From Benincasa hispida (taxonomy: Eukaryota; Streptophyta; Magnoliopsida; Cucurbitales; Cucurbitaceae): DNA of 64,000 nt. Position numbers and translations under genes: made by a program. Under the pieces are notes generated by a model that searched no databases, had not been told where the DNA came from, and worked only from the letters and a program-made list of their open reading frames with translations. Below, in pieces: positions 1-12,000 of this stretch. The stretch spans positions 40,701,078 through 40,765,077 of the forward strand of contig NC_052354.1 in assembly GCF_009727055.1 (NCBI RefSeq). Direction: 5' to 3'. Each line of letters opens with the position of its first letter. Within the stretch, counting starts at the first letter, position 1.

Positions 1-482
1 GGACGGGAACGGGGAATGTATTCCCCGTCCCGTCCCCATTTAAATTATCTTTTTCCCTACTGTATTTTGGGTTTTCTTTTATGTTAATTGAGGTACTTTT
101 GATGGTTTAATTTTTCGTTTTTACTTTGAATAAAATTTAAATTTAGTCTTTTTATTTTTAATTAATCTTTTTATTATATTACAATTGGGGTAGGAGGATT
201 TCAACTACAGATCTCGTGGTTTCTAACACACTTGAATGCAGTTTAGCTATGTTCGATTTAATAAATCTTAAATTTAGTCTTTTAACGTTGTTATGTTTTA
301 TCGAAATCGGTTATATAATAGTAACAATATTTGTGTATGAAAATAGACTATGTGAATATATTTTCATAATTTATAAAAAGGGAATGTTAATAGAGATTAA
401 ATATTTTTTAAAAAATCACAAACTAATTAGGATTAATTTTAGATTTATTGAATGATTGTTTTTAAATATAGAAAAATTAATC
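1..482. other. AT-rich intergenic DNA, no gene seen
   Basis: The first 40 bases are G/C-rich and partly palindromic (ACGGGGAAT facing ATTCCCCGT). They resemble the end of a repeat whose other part lies outside the window. The rest is AT-rich with stops in all frames. The 79-codon frame at 216-455 is AT-rich and resembles nothing I recognise, so I do not call it a gene. Confidence 0.5.
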
Positions 483-614
483 AAAATATTTACAAGATAT
501 AGCAAAATTTTAGATGATAGATGCTGATAGATACTAAGTGACATTGATAGAAGTCTATCAGTGTCTATCAACGTCTATTATTTCTAAAATTTTGCTATAT
601 CTTGTAAATATTTT
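483..614. mobile_element. Hairpin MITE with perfect 32-bp inverted repeats
   Basis: Positions 483-514 and 583-614 are exact reverse complements over 32 bases, containing the core GATATAGCAAAATTTTAG. The 68-base loop is itself made of TGATAGA / TCTATCA units that can pair with one another, giving a nested hairpin. There is no coding capacity. The length and structure fit a miniature inverted-repeat element. The superfamily is not clear because I see no obvious target-site duplication. Confidence 0.7.
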
Positions 615-1200
615 CAACAGTCTTACCATTTGAAATAATTTCTCTTTATTGAAATTACATTCATTAAAATTGAAAATTTAACAATACAGCAATCAAAATA
701 GAACAAAATGCATCTAAAATAACATTACATTTTTTTAGATTTTTTTTAATGGAATATTGTACTTTAGTTTGTAACGGTTTGTTGTATAAGATTTTGCTTC
801 TAATAGTTCAGTCCATAAAAAAAATAAATAAATAAATAAATATATATATAATAGATTAGTCTCTAAATTTTATACGTAACAATTTAGTCTATATATCTTA
901 AACCTATAAGAATTTAATTCCTATAGTAGAAATTAGTTTTAATATTTAACTAGATTGTTTACCTAGTAAATTGATAAACTTAATAGAGATCAAATACTTA
1001 AAGAATTATTGAAGAGTAATTCATTATGTGACAAAAAAAAAAATTGGAACAAAATTTTTTTATTGTATGTATTACAAATTTAAAGTACAAAGACTAATTA
1101 AATAGTCATATTATAAAATGTATGGACTGAATTGTTACAAGTTTGAAAATATAAAACTAAATTTTTAAGGAACTATTGTTATTTTTGCAAGGGACTGAAT

Positions 1201-1339
1201 TTTTGACCTTTTGATTGAGAATATATATTTTATAACAGTTGAAATATGTTCACATTAAAATTCATATTTCTTTTGACCTTTGATTGAGAATATGTATTTT
1301 ATGATCGTTGAAATATGTTCATGTTGAAATTCATACTTC
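1201..1339. repeat. 70-bp tandem duplication
   Basis: Two adjacent copies start with TTTTGACCTTT and continue through TTGAGAATATRTATTTTAT and GAAATATGTTCA. Copy 1 is about 1201-1270 and copy 2 about 1271-1339, with roughly ten differences between them. It is a simple local duplication in non-coding DNA. Confidence 0.75.
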
Positions 1340-2322
1340 TGATTCTTTTGACCGATTCTCTAATGCATTGTAATGCCCAAATATTAAATAAAATTTATTC
1401 AATGCATATGTCATTTTACAGTGATGATAAGATTTAAATTAAATATATGCATAATACTGAAAATATAACTGATTTTTTTTTTTAATTAAAACTGAAATCC
1501 TTCAAATGTTATAAAGCAAATAAACAGACAACTGAAAGTTGAAATTAAATGTGTAATTCAACAATAATAATAATTCCATGAAAGAAACAATAGTAATAAA
1601 TTTGCATTGATTATTATTTAGGAAATATCCTCACCAAAATATTTTACTTTTTAGATTGATTATTTAGATGGTTGGTTTGAATTTTTTACCCACTTTTCCC
1701 CCCAATATTTTACCCTCTTGCTAAAAAAAAAGGAAGGGAGGAGGGAATTTACCCTTTTTTTTTTTTCTTTTTTTACATTTTATGTTTTTAATTATTATAT
1801 TACTTATTCTAAGGGCAATGTGCCTTTTCTCACCAAATGTTATCTCATTGGTTAAGCATGATGAGATATTTAAGTAATTTAGAGAAGTCAATTTCTCCAC
1901 TTTTCTTTTTAGTAAATATGTATTTTTTTTTTCCAATTAATTTTATATATTCAACAAGTGGGATTTTTCTTTCCCTTTTTGTAAAAAAAAAATTAGCAAG
2001 TGGAAATTAAGCAATATCCCAATTGCTTTTGATTCATTGTATACAGTATATCATTTAATATTTATTTTTTAATGATCAAAATGGAATACTAAAACACAAA
2101 GATGTTGTGTGATTGAGATTTTTTTCTTAAAAAAATCTTTTTCATTTAATTTTTTCGAAATTGAGAAATATCAAATTATATTGTCAATCTTTTTTTCCAA
2201 TAGAATCAATATTAAAATATATATATCAACATAGTATATATATAAAAAAAAAAAAAAAAAAAAAAACTTTCACGGATAGAACAAATATCAAATTATTTAC
2301 AGAAATAATGAAAAAATAATAA

Positions 2323-2425
2323 TAAACATTGATAGATTTCTATCAGCACTATAAGTGATAAACTTCTATCAGTTTCTATCACGGCTAGACACTGATAAAT
2401 TTTTATCAGCCTCTATCAAAGAAAA
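2323..2425. repeat. TGATAGA/TCTATCA palindromic array
   Basis: Repeated and inverted units such as TTGATAGATTTCTATCAG and CTTCTATCAGTTTCTATCA follow one another, so the strand can fold on itself. The same unit family occurs at 515-582 and about 6795-7015. The flanks contain AAATTATTTAC and AAATTTTGTTATTTT, which resemble the termini of the copy around 6740-7050. Confidence 0.6.
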
Positions 2426-2843
2426 TTGAAATTTTGTTATTTTATGTATATAGTTTTTCTTATTTTTCTAGTTTTGAAAATCTCATATATATTGTGTTCC
2501 TAAGTTTTGAATATAGTTTCTATTTAGTCCTTTGGTTTCAAATATTATACTTTTAGACAATCCCTATGTTTTAAAATCTTACAATTTTATCCTTGAAATT
2601 TGAGTGTTACTTTCATTGGATCCTTAAGTTGGATTTACACTTTTAATTTTGATTTTTTATCAAATACTGACTTTCAATCTTTGGTATTAATGTCTATTAA
2701 TTAATTTAAAATAATTATGAAGTGACATTTAAAAATTAGTATTAATAGTGATGAAAAATAATGAAACTAAATCAAATCTCAAGGATGAAATTGTAATATT
2801 TTGAAATTTAGGGACTAGATTGAAATCAAATTTAAAAACTTAA

Positions 2844-4394
2844 GGAGCTGTTTAGGGCGCAAAGTTGAAATAGGATGTCTGGAGTTCATATGTTTGTAGA
2901 GTTCATATGTCTGTGTTTGGGGTGCAGAATTATTTGATCTGAGTTCATTGTGTTTGGGGTACAGAGTTCATATATTGGGTATCTAATACAATTTTTTAAA
3001 ACTTTTTTATTCAATAATATGCTTTTATGATTACTATTTTTGGTTTGAAACTTTTTTATTCAATAATTCTACCCATCTTTGTTTCAAATTAAATATGTTT
3101 AAATAAATGAGAAACCAAAGTGAAATCAAAACTTTTGATTCTAGCTAATTTTTCTCCATGAATTTCATTATCATCTTCTTCTTTCTTCTTCTTCCTATTG
3201 TTGTTTTATATTTTTACTATGTAATAGATTTTTTTAATTAAATCTCCCCCATCATCATAACAACCAATAGAATGTCACTACATTTCTTCAACGATTTCAC
3301 TTTCATTTCCTCTAAATTCGAGGATCATTAGATAACAAATCTCTATTTTTCACTATTTTTTGCTGAAAAATGTTTCATGATTTTTTTTTTGTCATATGTT
3401 ACATACTTTTCATCTAAATATTCTTAACACTCATTTGATATGTGAATTCAATTAAATAAAAATATTTTTTTACAATTTTTTACATATAAATATTGCACTT
3501 AATATAGACACAATAATATTTTTTATATAATAAACAACCTTACAACATACTTTAACAGTCATTAGTCTTATAGTAGTCGGAAATGGTTGTCAAAGTTGAT
3601 TATTGAAGATGATTTTTCTGGAGTTTGTAATCGAAGGTGATTGTCAGAGCCTGAAGTTGGTTGCATGAAGGCAAATTGGAGTTGGTTGTTGAAGTTTTTC
3701 ATCAAAGGTGGTTTTCGAATCACGGAGTTGGTCGGGCGAAAGTGGTCATCGAAGTTGATCGTCGAAAATGATTTTCGCTGGAGATTGTAGTCGAAGGTGA
3801 CTGTCGGAGCCCGAAGTTAGTCACATGAAAGTGGTATTAGAGTTAGTTGTCAGAGTTTTTTGTCGAAGGTGGTTGTCAAAGCCCCGAGTTGGTCGTCAGA
3901 GTTGCTCACTCAAAGGTGATCATCAAGGGTGATTTTCATAGGAATTTGTAGTCGTGGGTGGTTATCGGAGTTGGTCATCAGAGTTTGTTGTTGGAGCCAA
4001 TTGGTCGTCGGAGTTGGTAGCGCGAAAGTGATCGTCGAAGTTGGATCACCAGAGGTGGTTGCCGGAGGCCAGAATTAGTTGTCAGAGTTGGTCGCGTGAA
4101 GGTTGTCGGAGCTTGGAGTTGGACGCAGGAGATGTCATTGGAGGTGGTTATCGGAGTCCAGATTTCGTCACTGAAATTTTCATGGGAGGTGGTTGTCAGA
4201 GCCTGGAGTTAGTTCTTGGAGTGTGACAGTGGCCGATGGGTAGAGTCACTAAAAACATGGGAAGAAGGGAGAGTTGGGGTGAGTTGGTAAAATATACAAC
4301 TCAATTCCACCAACATTTAAAGTTGGTGGGTCAAACAATGAGTTGGTATATTATACCAACTTAACTCAACTCATGTTGGCGAGTCAAACACCCC
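2844..4394. mobile_element. Non-autonomous PIF/Harbinger-like element
   Basis: The left end GGAGCTGTTTAGGGCGCAAA and the right end, read in reverse complement as GGGGTGTTTGACTCGCCAAC, form imperfect terminal inverted repeats. They are flanked by the trinucleotide TAA at 2841-2843 and 4395-4397. A TAA/TTA duplication and a GGG-GTTT terminus are typical of the PIF/Harbinger superfamily. Subterminal GAGTTCATATG and ACCAACTCAACTC motifs are repeated near the two ends. No transposase frame is visible, and the interior is dominated by a degenerate G-rich repeat. The terminal repeats are degraded, so the superfamily call is moderate. Confidence 0.5.
3590..4230 (+). repeat. Degenerate GTTGGTCGTCGGAG repeat
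   Basis: The interior of the PIF-like element is built from many diverged copies of phrases like GAGTTGGTCGTCAGAG, GTCGAAGGTGGTTGTC and GGAGCCCGAAGTTRGTC. Spacing is irregular and base composition is far more G-rich than the surroundings. The 61-codon frame at 4041-4226 is a by-product of this repeat. Confidence 0.6.
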
Positions 4395-4407
4395 TAAGTG
4401 CTAAAAG

Positions 4408-6581
4408 TGAAGGAAATCGGACTTGAGATTTCCATGAGCAGCGGAAGAAAGATAATTCCAAATCACAGTCATGAATGAACATTACTTTTACAGTCGACTT
4501 CCAAACAAGCGGTTATACAATTCATACAAAAATTACAGCATGAAAGTTACAAATGCACAAAAGGAAAAACCATACGAACAAATGCAGAAGCGTCTCCACG
4601 CTCCATTGCGCACGAACGTTCGAACAACAGCAACTTTGAACGCTTGATCTACATGACCGCAACACAGCAACGAACATAGCACGAACACTTCACGCTCGTC
4701 CTCAATGATCGCCTCGGTCACGAACTCCTCAGCAACACGAACAGCCTCCACAGCACTACGAACAGCCTCCAGAAAACCTCGACGGTGTCGAGACAAGTCT
4801 GACACCAACAAGCTACCTTGGTATTCTCGGTATGAGAATCCAGAGGGTGGGCTCTGTTCGGACTTGGTATGAGGCAGACGAAGGAGGAAACACCGATCGC
4901 GTACATGACTGGGCAAGTGGGAGATGGCAGAGTCCTATCGTATAGGTCGATGTCCAATCATTTAGATAAAGCTATGTGATCGTTTAACTCATCCTTTAGC
5001 TCGGTCTGTCGCCTACAGACTCTACACGATCGTTTACTTCAGGCAAGCGATCGTCTAGTAAAACTATGTGATTGTTTAGTAAATATTGCACGAACGTTTA
5101 GCTCACCCAGCCGTCGTTTAGTAAATCCATATTTACTTGATGACTACGTGAGTTTCTTTGCGCCGAGAGAAAAAACTCAAAAACTTTTTCAATCGTTCTG
5201 TAAAACTTCTTTTCAAAATAGGAAAACCATTTTTCTTTTAAACTCACGGTTACCATGAACCCAATAACCACTCACTCACTTGGTTATTAAAGAAAAAGAA
5301 TTAATTATCCAATAATTAATATTATTATAAATATAATTGATAACCAACTTATACTATATTTATAACCTATAGTTTTAATATTTCATCTCATGAAACATAT
5401 AAACCATAGTTCTTTTTCTATTCCATGGTACTTAATGTAAATCTCATTTACATCAATCCTCCACTAGATGTATCTCATACATCATACTTATTATATCATA
5501 TATAATCAAAATACCTCTTGTCAATTTGGACATTTTAAATCAACACCAAGAACTGATCCTCAACTGAATCCATTGAGCTATCAAGGAGACCTCATGGACC
5601 TGTAGCTCAAAGCTCCAACGGTACGTGAATACTGACTAAACTCTTTAGTCACAGGATCCATCATCCATTAACTGTCAAGCACTCCATTAAAGACCGATAG
5701 CTGAACTCTCCTTGCCACATATATATTATGTGTCCATCTTAACCAATCAGTAGTGTGACAACCCTTCACAAATCGCTCGTAAGTACAATTGGGCCAATAA
5801 CCGTTATGCCCTTGTAGTTACATCTGCCTTCTTAAGTACCACTGATCTCTCTAATGAACATAAGTCATAGTCCTACTATGACTGAGTCTTCTCTTCCAAA
5901 GAGAAGTTGTGGCCACTATGTTTAAGCCCGGAATCAGCCCTTAAGGGAGCAATCTCTCTATTTATCTCTACTTCGAGAAATGAATGAATTCCATATTATG
6001 GATTGAGTTCCCAGCTCCCAGATTAGATAAGTCCCCAAAAAGGTAGGCATATTGAGTTGACAATTTGGTCATTTTCATCCATACTAATCAAAGGACCGTC
6101 CTCAAAAGCAAGAGTTCTCAAAACATGCAGGATTGAGATCGTGTCACCTATGGTCGTTTAGGTGAGATGGAAGTCTCTAGTATCAACAGCGTTATATACA
6201 GAGTCTAATCATCTCGTGGTCCAGGTCTTATACAAACTCTTTGTATAGGACACCCCGCTTGCACGTCTCCACATGAATGGTTAGGATCTACCATCTGTAG
6301 TAGTTTACAACACTTGCAAACCTCTACAAAGCAGGTCGTATCCGTAGTGTCACTAGGATCAGGTATCCCACCTTAATCCTTATACTATAAACCTATTTAG
6401 GTTATCACTTAAGGCATGATTCACTTGTATATCACATATACATGCTTAAGTTCACATAAGATAACCAAGGAGCTTTGTTTATTGGATATGAGTAAATGTC
6501 ATAATTAAATAACATTTATTTTATTCAATAAACAATGTGTATATTTACAAAACAACGAGACTTCGGGAAAATTAGGATACA
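4408..6581 (-). mobile_element. Copia LTR, reverse orientation, probably solo
   Basis: The block starts with TGAAGGAAATCGGAC and ends with TTAGGATACA, so it has TG...CA ends. Read on the minus strand it aligns block by block with the 3' LTR of the Copia at 33912-43784: an AAGTCTCG near its start, a TAAACATAGTGG segment, a GTTGGAGCTT segment and a terminal GAAATCTCAAGTCCGATTTC. It is longer than that LTR because of an extra AT-rich U5 part (about 5230-5460). No matching 5-bp duplication flanks it (AAAAG left, TTGAG right). Frames such as 4533-4916 and 4718-4957 are LTR sequence, not genes. Confidence 0.7.
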
Positions 6582-6794
6582 TTGAGAAACTATGGTCACA
6601 CTCTATGAACTAGAATGTTGTTAAAAACATTATAAGTTGCATTTCAATTTTTTTCTAGTTCACGCTCAATAATATTTTCTAATTTGATAGTCTAAAAAAA
6701 TGTTTTATCTGCTATATCACATTATTTTTGGGTATTTTCAAAAATAGAAAAATAATGGAAACTATTTACACAAAATAGAAAAATGTAATCTTCT

Positions 6795-7015
6795 TTGATA
6801 TAGACTGATAGACACTAGCTGATAGAAGCTGATAAAAGTCTACCAGTGTCTGTCAGTGATAGATGTTGATAAAAGTCTATCATTGATAGAAACCGATAGA
6901 AGTTTAATAGTGTCTATCAATTTATAAAAATCTATCATTGATACTATAGTGATAGAAACTTATACAAGTCTATCATCGATTGACGTTAATAGAAGTTTAT
7001 CAATATCTATCGGAT
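6795..7015. repeat. Long TGATAGA/TCTATCA palindromic array
   Basis: About ten alternating TGATAGA and TCTATCA units occur with short variable spacers, for example AGTCTATCATTGATAGAAAC. The flanks ACTATTTACACAAAATAG (left) and TTTTTATAAATAATTTGACA (right) look like degraded inverted termini, so the whole may be an expanded MITE of about 6740-7050. Confidence 0.65.
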
Positions 7016-8765
7016 TTTTTTTTTTTGTTATTTTTATAAATAATTTGACAGTTTTTTTACCTGCATTTTTGTTCAAGTGGATAAACTCAAAAGTCTTCTT
7101 TAAATAATAATTTTTTTCTCTCGTCAAATGGCATAGGTTTGGTAGACACAATAAATTAATGTACTTCGAGTTTTAATCATTGAAAAAAAAATATCTATTA
7201 ACTATTAAAAACGAAGTCATCCCAGAAGATCCAAGCGTGGTCCAAGATTAAAAGTCAACTTAATCCTAATATTTTTTTTTCTCCTATATTAGATGCCTAA
7301 AGTTTAAGGGAAAAAAAAAAAGGAAAGAGAGTATTAAGGGGAAGATACACTCTATTTTTGGTCTCTCCATTTTGGGCATAGTTTTTACTTAGTCTTCAAA
7401 TTTTTTAAAATATTACACTTGTTGATACCAAATTTGGTACCAACAGTAAATTTGTAATTTTTAAGATGAATTGAACGATGGTCCTGCACAATAGATAAAA
7501 AAACTCGCACGGGTGTGGTACTTGGTCATCGACACTCTGACCATCAAGCCAGTAATGATTTAGAGAATTAGAGAGTAAAGAGTTTAATGTATACCTCAAA
7601 TGTTACCGGTCTTTTTCGTTATAAAGGAAGTAGGTTTTGTAATGTTCAATTGCTAATTAATTTTTGGAGTTATTAAAGCCATTACTAATCATCATGAATG
7701 GTTGGATTTATAAGCAAATCAAGGAGATGGAAGATGGAGATTGCCATGAAGTTGAGCGTGAGATATTTTAATCTCATAAATGCCATGAAATTTATTTATC
7801 TTATGATATTATTGCCTTTACACTTTTTTTTTTTTTAAGTTATCCAGGTATAAATTAAAAATTAACTACATAAAAACATCAACATTTTGAACAAAAAAAA
7901 ATCTTTAAAATAAATTAGATTTCTATTACATTATTGGTCATACTAAAAAGAGACATGATGGGAGTGAGAGATTGAGGAGAGAGATGTAAAAACCCAAGCG
8001 TATGAAAAAAATATACTTGGTCGACATTCTCAAACTCTATGATCGAGCCTGTAGATCGGCCACTATACTTAGCCAAATAAAGTCCTTCTCCTTGAACGAT
8101 CTATTGGGTCATCTCTTTATAGCTAAATTCTTAGTCATATATATATACCTAAAATACACTTTTAGTCTTAGTTTGGTTTTAGTTTAGTCTTAGGTTTCAA
8201 AATGTTCCAATTTTACACTAAAGATTTGAGTTTTACTTCAATTTTGTTCCTAGATTTCGAGATTTACACTTTTAATTGTAACATTTTGAAACCTAAAGCT
8301 AAATTGAAATCAAACTCAAAACTTAAGGATCATACGTGTAACATTTTGAAACTTAAAGAGCAAATGGAAACTAGATCCAAAACCTAAGGTTCAAAAATGT
8401 AATTGTACTTTCGAGAATAAAAAATTGAATGTAAAACTCAATAGCTAAAACGAACATAGTACATAGTAATTGGCATGTATTTATTCTCTTGAGCTTGAAG
8501 GTTCAAATCTATATACATTCGAGAGGTATTTCTACTTAAAAAATGCAAATCTCAACTACTTATTTGATGATCTTCTTTATGCAATTTCATACTAATACTA
8601 AGTTGATGATTCTTAAGGGATAAAAAATTGACGGGGGAAAAATGGAACATCTCTTCTACTCCACTAAAAAACAAAATAAACTAAACTTCAAAGTAAGGAA
8701 ATCAATTGCCTTTATAATAGTTATACAAATTTAAACCCTGAGAAAGGTTAAGTTCCAGTCTCTTA
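7016..8765. other. AT-rich intergenic DNA, no gene
   Basis: There are only short, low-complexity frames. The part from about 8140 to 8400 contains inverted fragments built on TTTCAAAATGTT and AACATTTTGAAACYTAAAG. These belong to the dispersed repeat also seen around 2480-2840 and 9190-9660. Confidence 0.45.
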
Positions 8766-9087
8766 GGGTAGGTTTAGAATAAGAACTATCAAAATTAGTA
8801 AATACTATTTTGTAGTCTGTAATTAACTACGATCAACACTATTTCAAAACATTTATATGCTACAGTATTTCTTATTTACTACAATTTTTATTATTTTATA
8901 TTCATCATTTTTTTTTATTCATTGCTATAGTGTTTACTATTTCCATCTCAAACTAAAATAGTTTTCACCTCAAACACATACTATTATAACCCAAACTAAA
9001 ATAATCTACACCCCAACCACAAACTATTATAACTCAACTATAATAACCGAGTACTATAATTATCAACTCTTTGTCTCAAACACCCTC
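8766..9087. mobile_element. Tourist-like MITE, 322 bp
   Basis: The left end GGGTAGGTTTAGAATAAGAA and the reverse complement of the right end, GAGGGTGTTTGAGACAAAGA, are similar inverted termini. Both are flanked by TTA (8763-8765 and 9088-9090), the usual target duplication of PIF/Harbinger MITEs. The interior is AT-rich with repeated ACTATTATAACYCAA phrases and no frame. Confidence 0.5.
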
Positions 9088-9090
9088 TTA

Positions 9091-12000
9091 ATGTTGAATT
9101 GAGTTTATGTTGCCTCTATTGATCAATTATCAATAAAAGTAAAGTTATTAAACAAAGAGAATAATATAGTTCGAATACGGATATAATTTTCATTAAGTTT
9201 CTAAATTTTAAATGATTAAGCTTTTATCTTTGAGTAATTTTGAGTTTAGTGTTCCTTTGATCTCTATATTTTAAAGTTCTATTATTTTACTTTTTACTTT
9301 TTAGTTTTGAGTTTCAAAATGTTATATTTTTACCGATGTGTTTTCATAAATGCTCACTTATTATCCCGTGTTCTATCAATTAATTTTCACTAATTTTTCA
9401 TTTCAATTAAAATCAATTTTAAAACTTAAACCTCAAATTTATCATAAATTAATTAACTAAAATTAATATCGATGACCTTCTAAACTCATGAGTGAAAGTG
9501 CAAAATCCTATAAATTATGGACCAAACGGAAACTAAACTCAAAACTAAATAGTAAAATAAAAGTGCACAATTTGAAAATAAAGACTAAATAAAAGTTGAA
9601 ACTGGAAATAAGAGTAAAAATGTAACATTAGAGACTAAATAAAAATTGTATACTTAAAAAAAAATTGGATTTCCTACCAAAGTAGGTAGTGTAGCATATA
9701 TGTAAGGAAATCTTAATTGTTTTTAAGGCAACTTATCAAACTTTTAACCTTCCTTTCAAAGCAAACATAATATATATCTTAGGACACGTTTACCAATCCG
9801 CAATGCAAATTGTTATAATCATAACGATATTCTATTGATAGATCAATCGAATCACAAACATGTTTGAATTTTTTTTTATCATGTTTACTGAAAATTATGA
9901 ATCTATTACATTTAATATGACTGTTATTGTTACCATTTAGAGTCAAACGCTATCGGTAACGATAATAATACTTGTGACAAATTTTACCGTTCTCATGTTG
10001 CAACAATAACAACAACTGTAACAGTAATCAGATTGTGCTTTTTGAGCTCCTGATGTGAATACACAAGTAAATAATTCTAAACGTAATCAAAATAAAACAC
10101 CATTTCAAATTACTTTTTGAGATCGATTATCATTGATTTATTACGTTCTAGTGGACGTATTCGGGCCTAATGTTTAAAGTTTAAACACTATTTTGTTGTT
10201 TACTCCAAAGTTTTGAATTTGAAAGGCAGCCAATGAAAGAAGGTTCATTGACTTGAGAAAGCTCTTCTTTTCATGCGATTCCTGGTCTTCAACTCAACTC
10301 ACCAATGGCGGTTTTAAAAAATTGGAAAGAAACAAAAATCAGCTAATGGGTTTCCTTATAATTAATTCACAAAGCCCCAAAACAATATTGAAGGATTTGT
10401 AAATAAAATAATAACAAATTTAAAAATAAAAAATAATAATAATAAAAAAAAAGAAATTGATGGATAGGCATGGGAAATTGTAATTTTCCCCCTTTCTCTC
10501 TCAAATCTTTTGACCACATCAAACACAATGCTTCCACTTCCTCGAAATTGTAGACATTTAGTTTCGATTTAACTTATTTTATTTTTGGTTTAAGTTCGAT
10601 TTTATTCTATTTTGGTCTCTAAAATTAAAATAAAATGTTTGTTTTAGTTTTAAAATTTTTAAAAATCGAATATTTTGGTCTTTATCATTAAAATAATGTT
10701 AATTATTTAAAGATAAACTCTGTTTAAGAATGAAATTATATCTAACATGAGTTAAGCAAGATGGAAATAAAATATCGACAACCAACGTACCAAAACAATG
10801 AACCATCAAAATCTTGGACAGAAAATGATTTGAGATCTTCTATACAAAATCGCTTTACTACATAATTCAAAATTGAAACTCTATATTTTTTTTTAGCATA
10901 ACTAACTTATTTAGCAGCTTAGTCATCTAAGACATCACACATAATGTTTAAAAGTTAACAAAATCTTAATAGTAGTGACCAAAATAAATATTTTTTTTAA
11001 AAGCTCAAAGACTAAAATGAACGTTGTTTAAAATTTACGTACCAAAATAGAATAATATTCAAAGTTTAGATCAAAATAGGATTTAAATCTTTATTTTTAC
11101 TCTCTTTTACCTATTACAAACTTTGAATAGGTTGGAGTTTTTAATGAAAATCGATCTGTGAATATATATTTCTTTTTCATGATGTTTATTAAGAGTTGTC
11201 TAAAATTGAAATCAGGAATTCGGGAATGTTGTTAACTTTAATCTGTAATATAAATGAAGTAATTATGATTATTTTTAAATTATTTTACCAAAATTCTAAA
11301 ATAAAATAAAAAATTATTAAAATAAACATAGCTCAAAGGTTGGAAGTTCTACCCTTTACTCTCATCCCATTTGTGTATACTCAGAAAAAATACAACAAAA
11401 ACTTTATATTATTTTATTTAATAATAGCTTAGTTTGTTTGATATCAATAAATTTTAATAAAGATTTCTTTTACTAAAACAATAATAAATAGGGAAGGTAG
11501 GGAAGGTTGTTCGTTCTTTAAAAACAAAAATGGTTGAGAAAGCTATAATTTTATGTCGGTTAGTTCTATAAACTATTAGCTTTGTATCTAAAAGATATCT
11601 CAACTTTTAATTTTGTATCTAATAAGTCTTTGACACATTCGAATGTTTTTTTGAACGTTATCAGCTGACTCTAAACTTTATCATAATGTTTTGACATAAT
11701 TTTGAAGAGATTCATATAAAGTGTTTTGATATGTATAATATTTTTTTACACACGGCTCAATTTTAAAGAATAAATGTCAACTTACAAATTTGTATTTTAT
11801 TCTCACAGGAAGAAAGGAAACAAAATAATAATAATAATAACAATAATAAAATCTTATTTTCAAACCATGGACCCATTTTTACAAACATAACCTTTTGAAC
11901 CAATGATATATTCATAAATAGGAGGATTCAACGTCCGCATTGAAAAATAATCAATATTTTCAATTATCTTTTGTAAATACACACTTCAAACATAACAAAT

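Larger units (their letters stand above)
615..2843. other. AT-rich intergenic DNA with small repeats, no gene
   Basis: No convincing exon is present. The stretch holds a 70-bp tandem duplication (1201-1339), a TGATAGA-type array (about 2323-2425), a run of about 25 A residues (about 2241-2265), and fragments of a dispersed 'ttagtcc...aaattgttac' repeat (about 850-1200 and 2480-2840) that recurs throughout the window. The 71-codon minus-strand frame at 1721-1936 covers homopolymer-rich DNA and is not supported. Confidence 0.5.

Noticed and set aside
4533..4957. Two overlapping minus-strand frames of 79-127 codons
   Set aside because: The same sequence recurs at 53033-53374 inside another LTR of the family, so they are LTR sequence. 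No domain is recognisable.
4403..6586. Target duplication around the LTR at 4408-6581
   Set aside because: AAAAG and TTGAG do not match, so solo-LTR status rests on the absence of internal sequence only.
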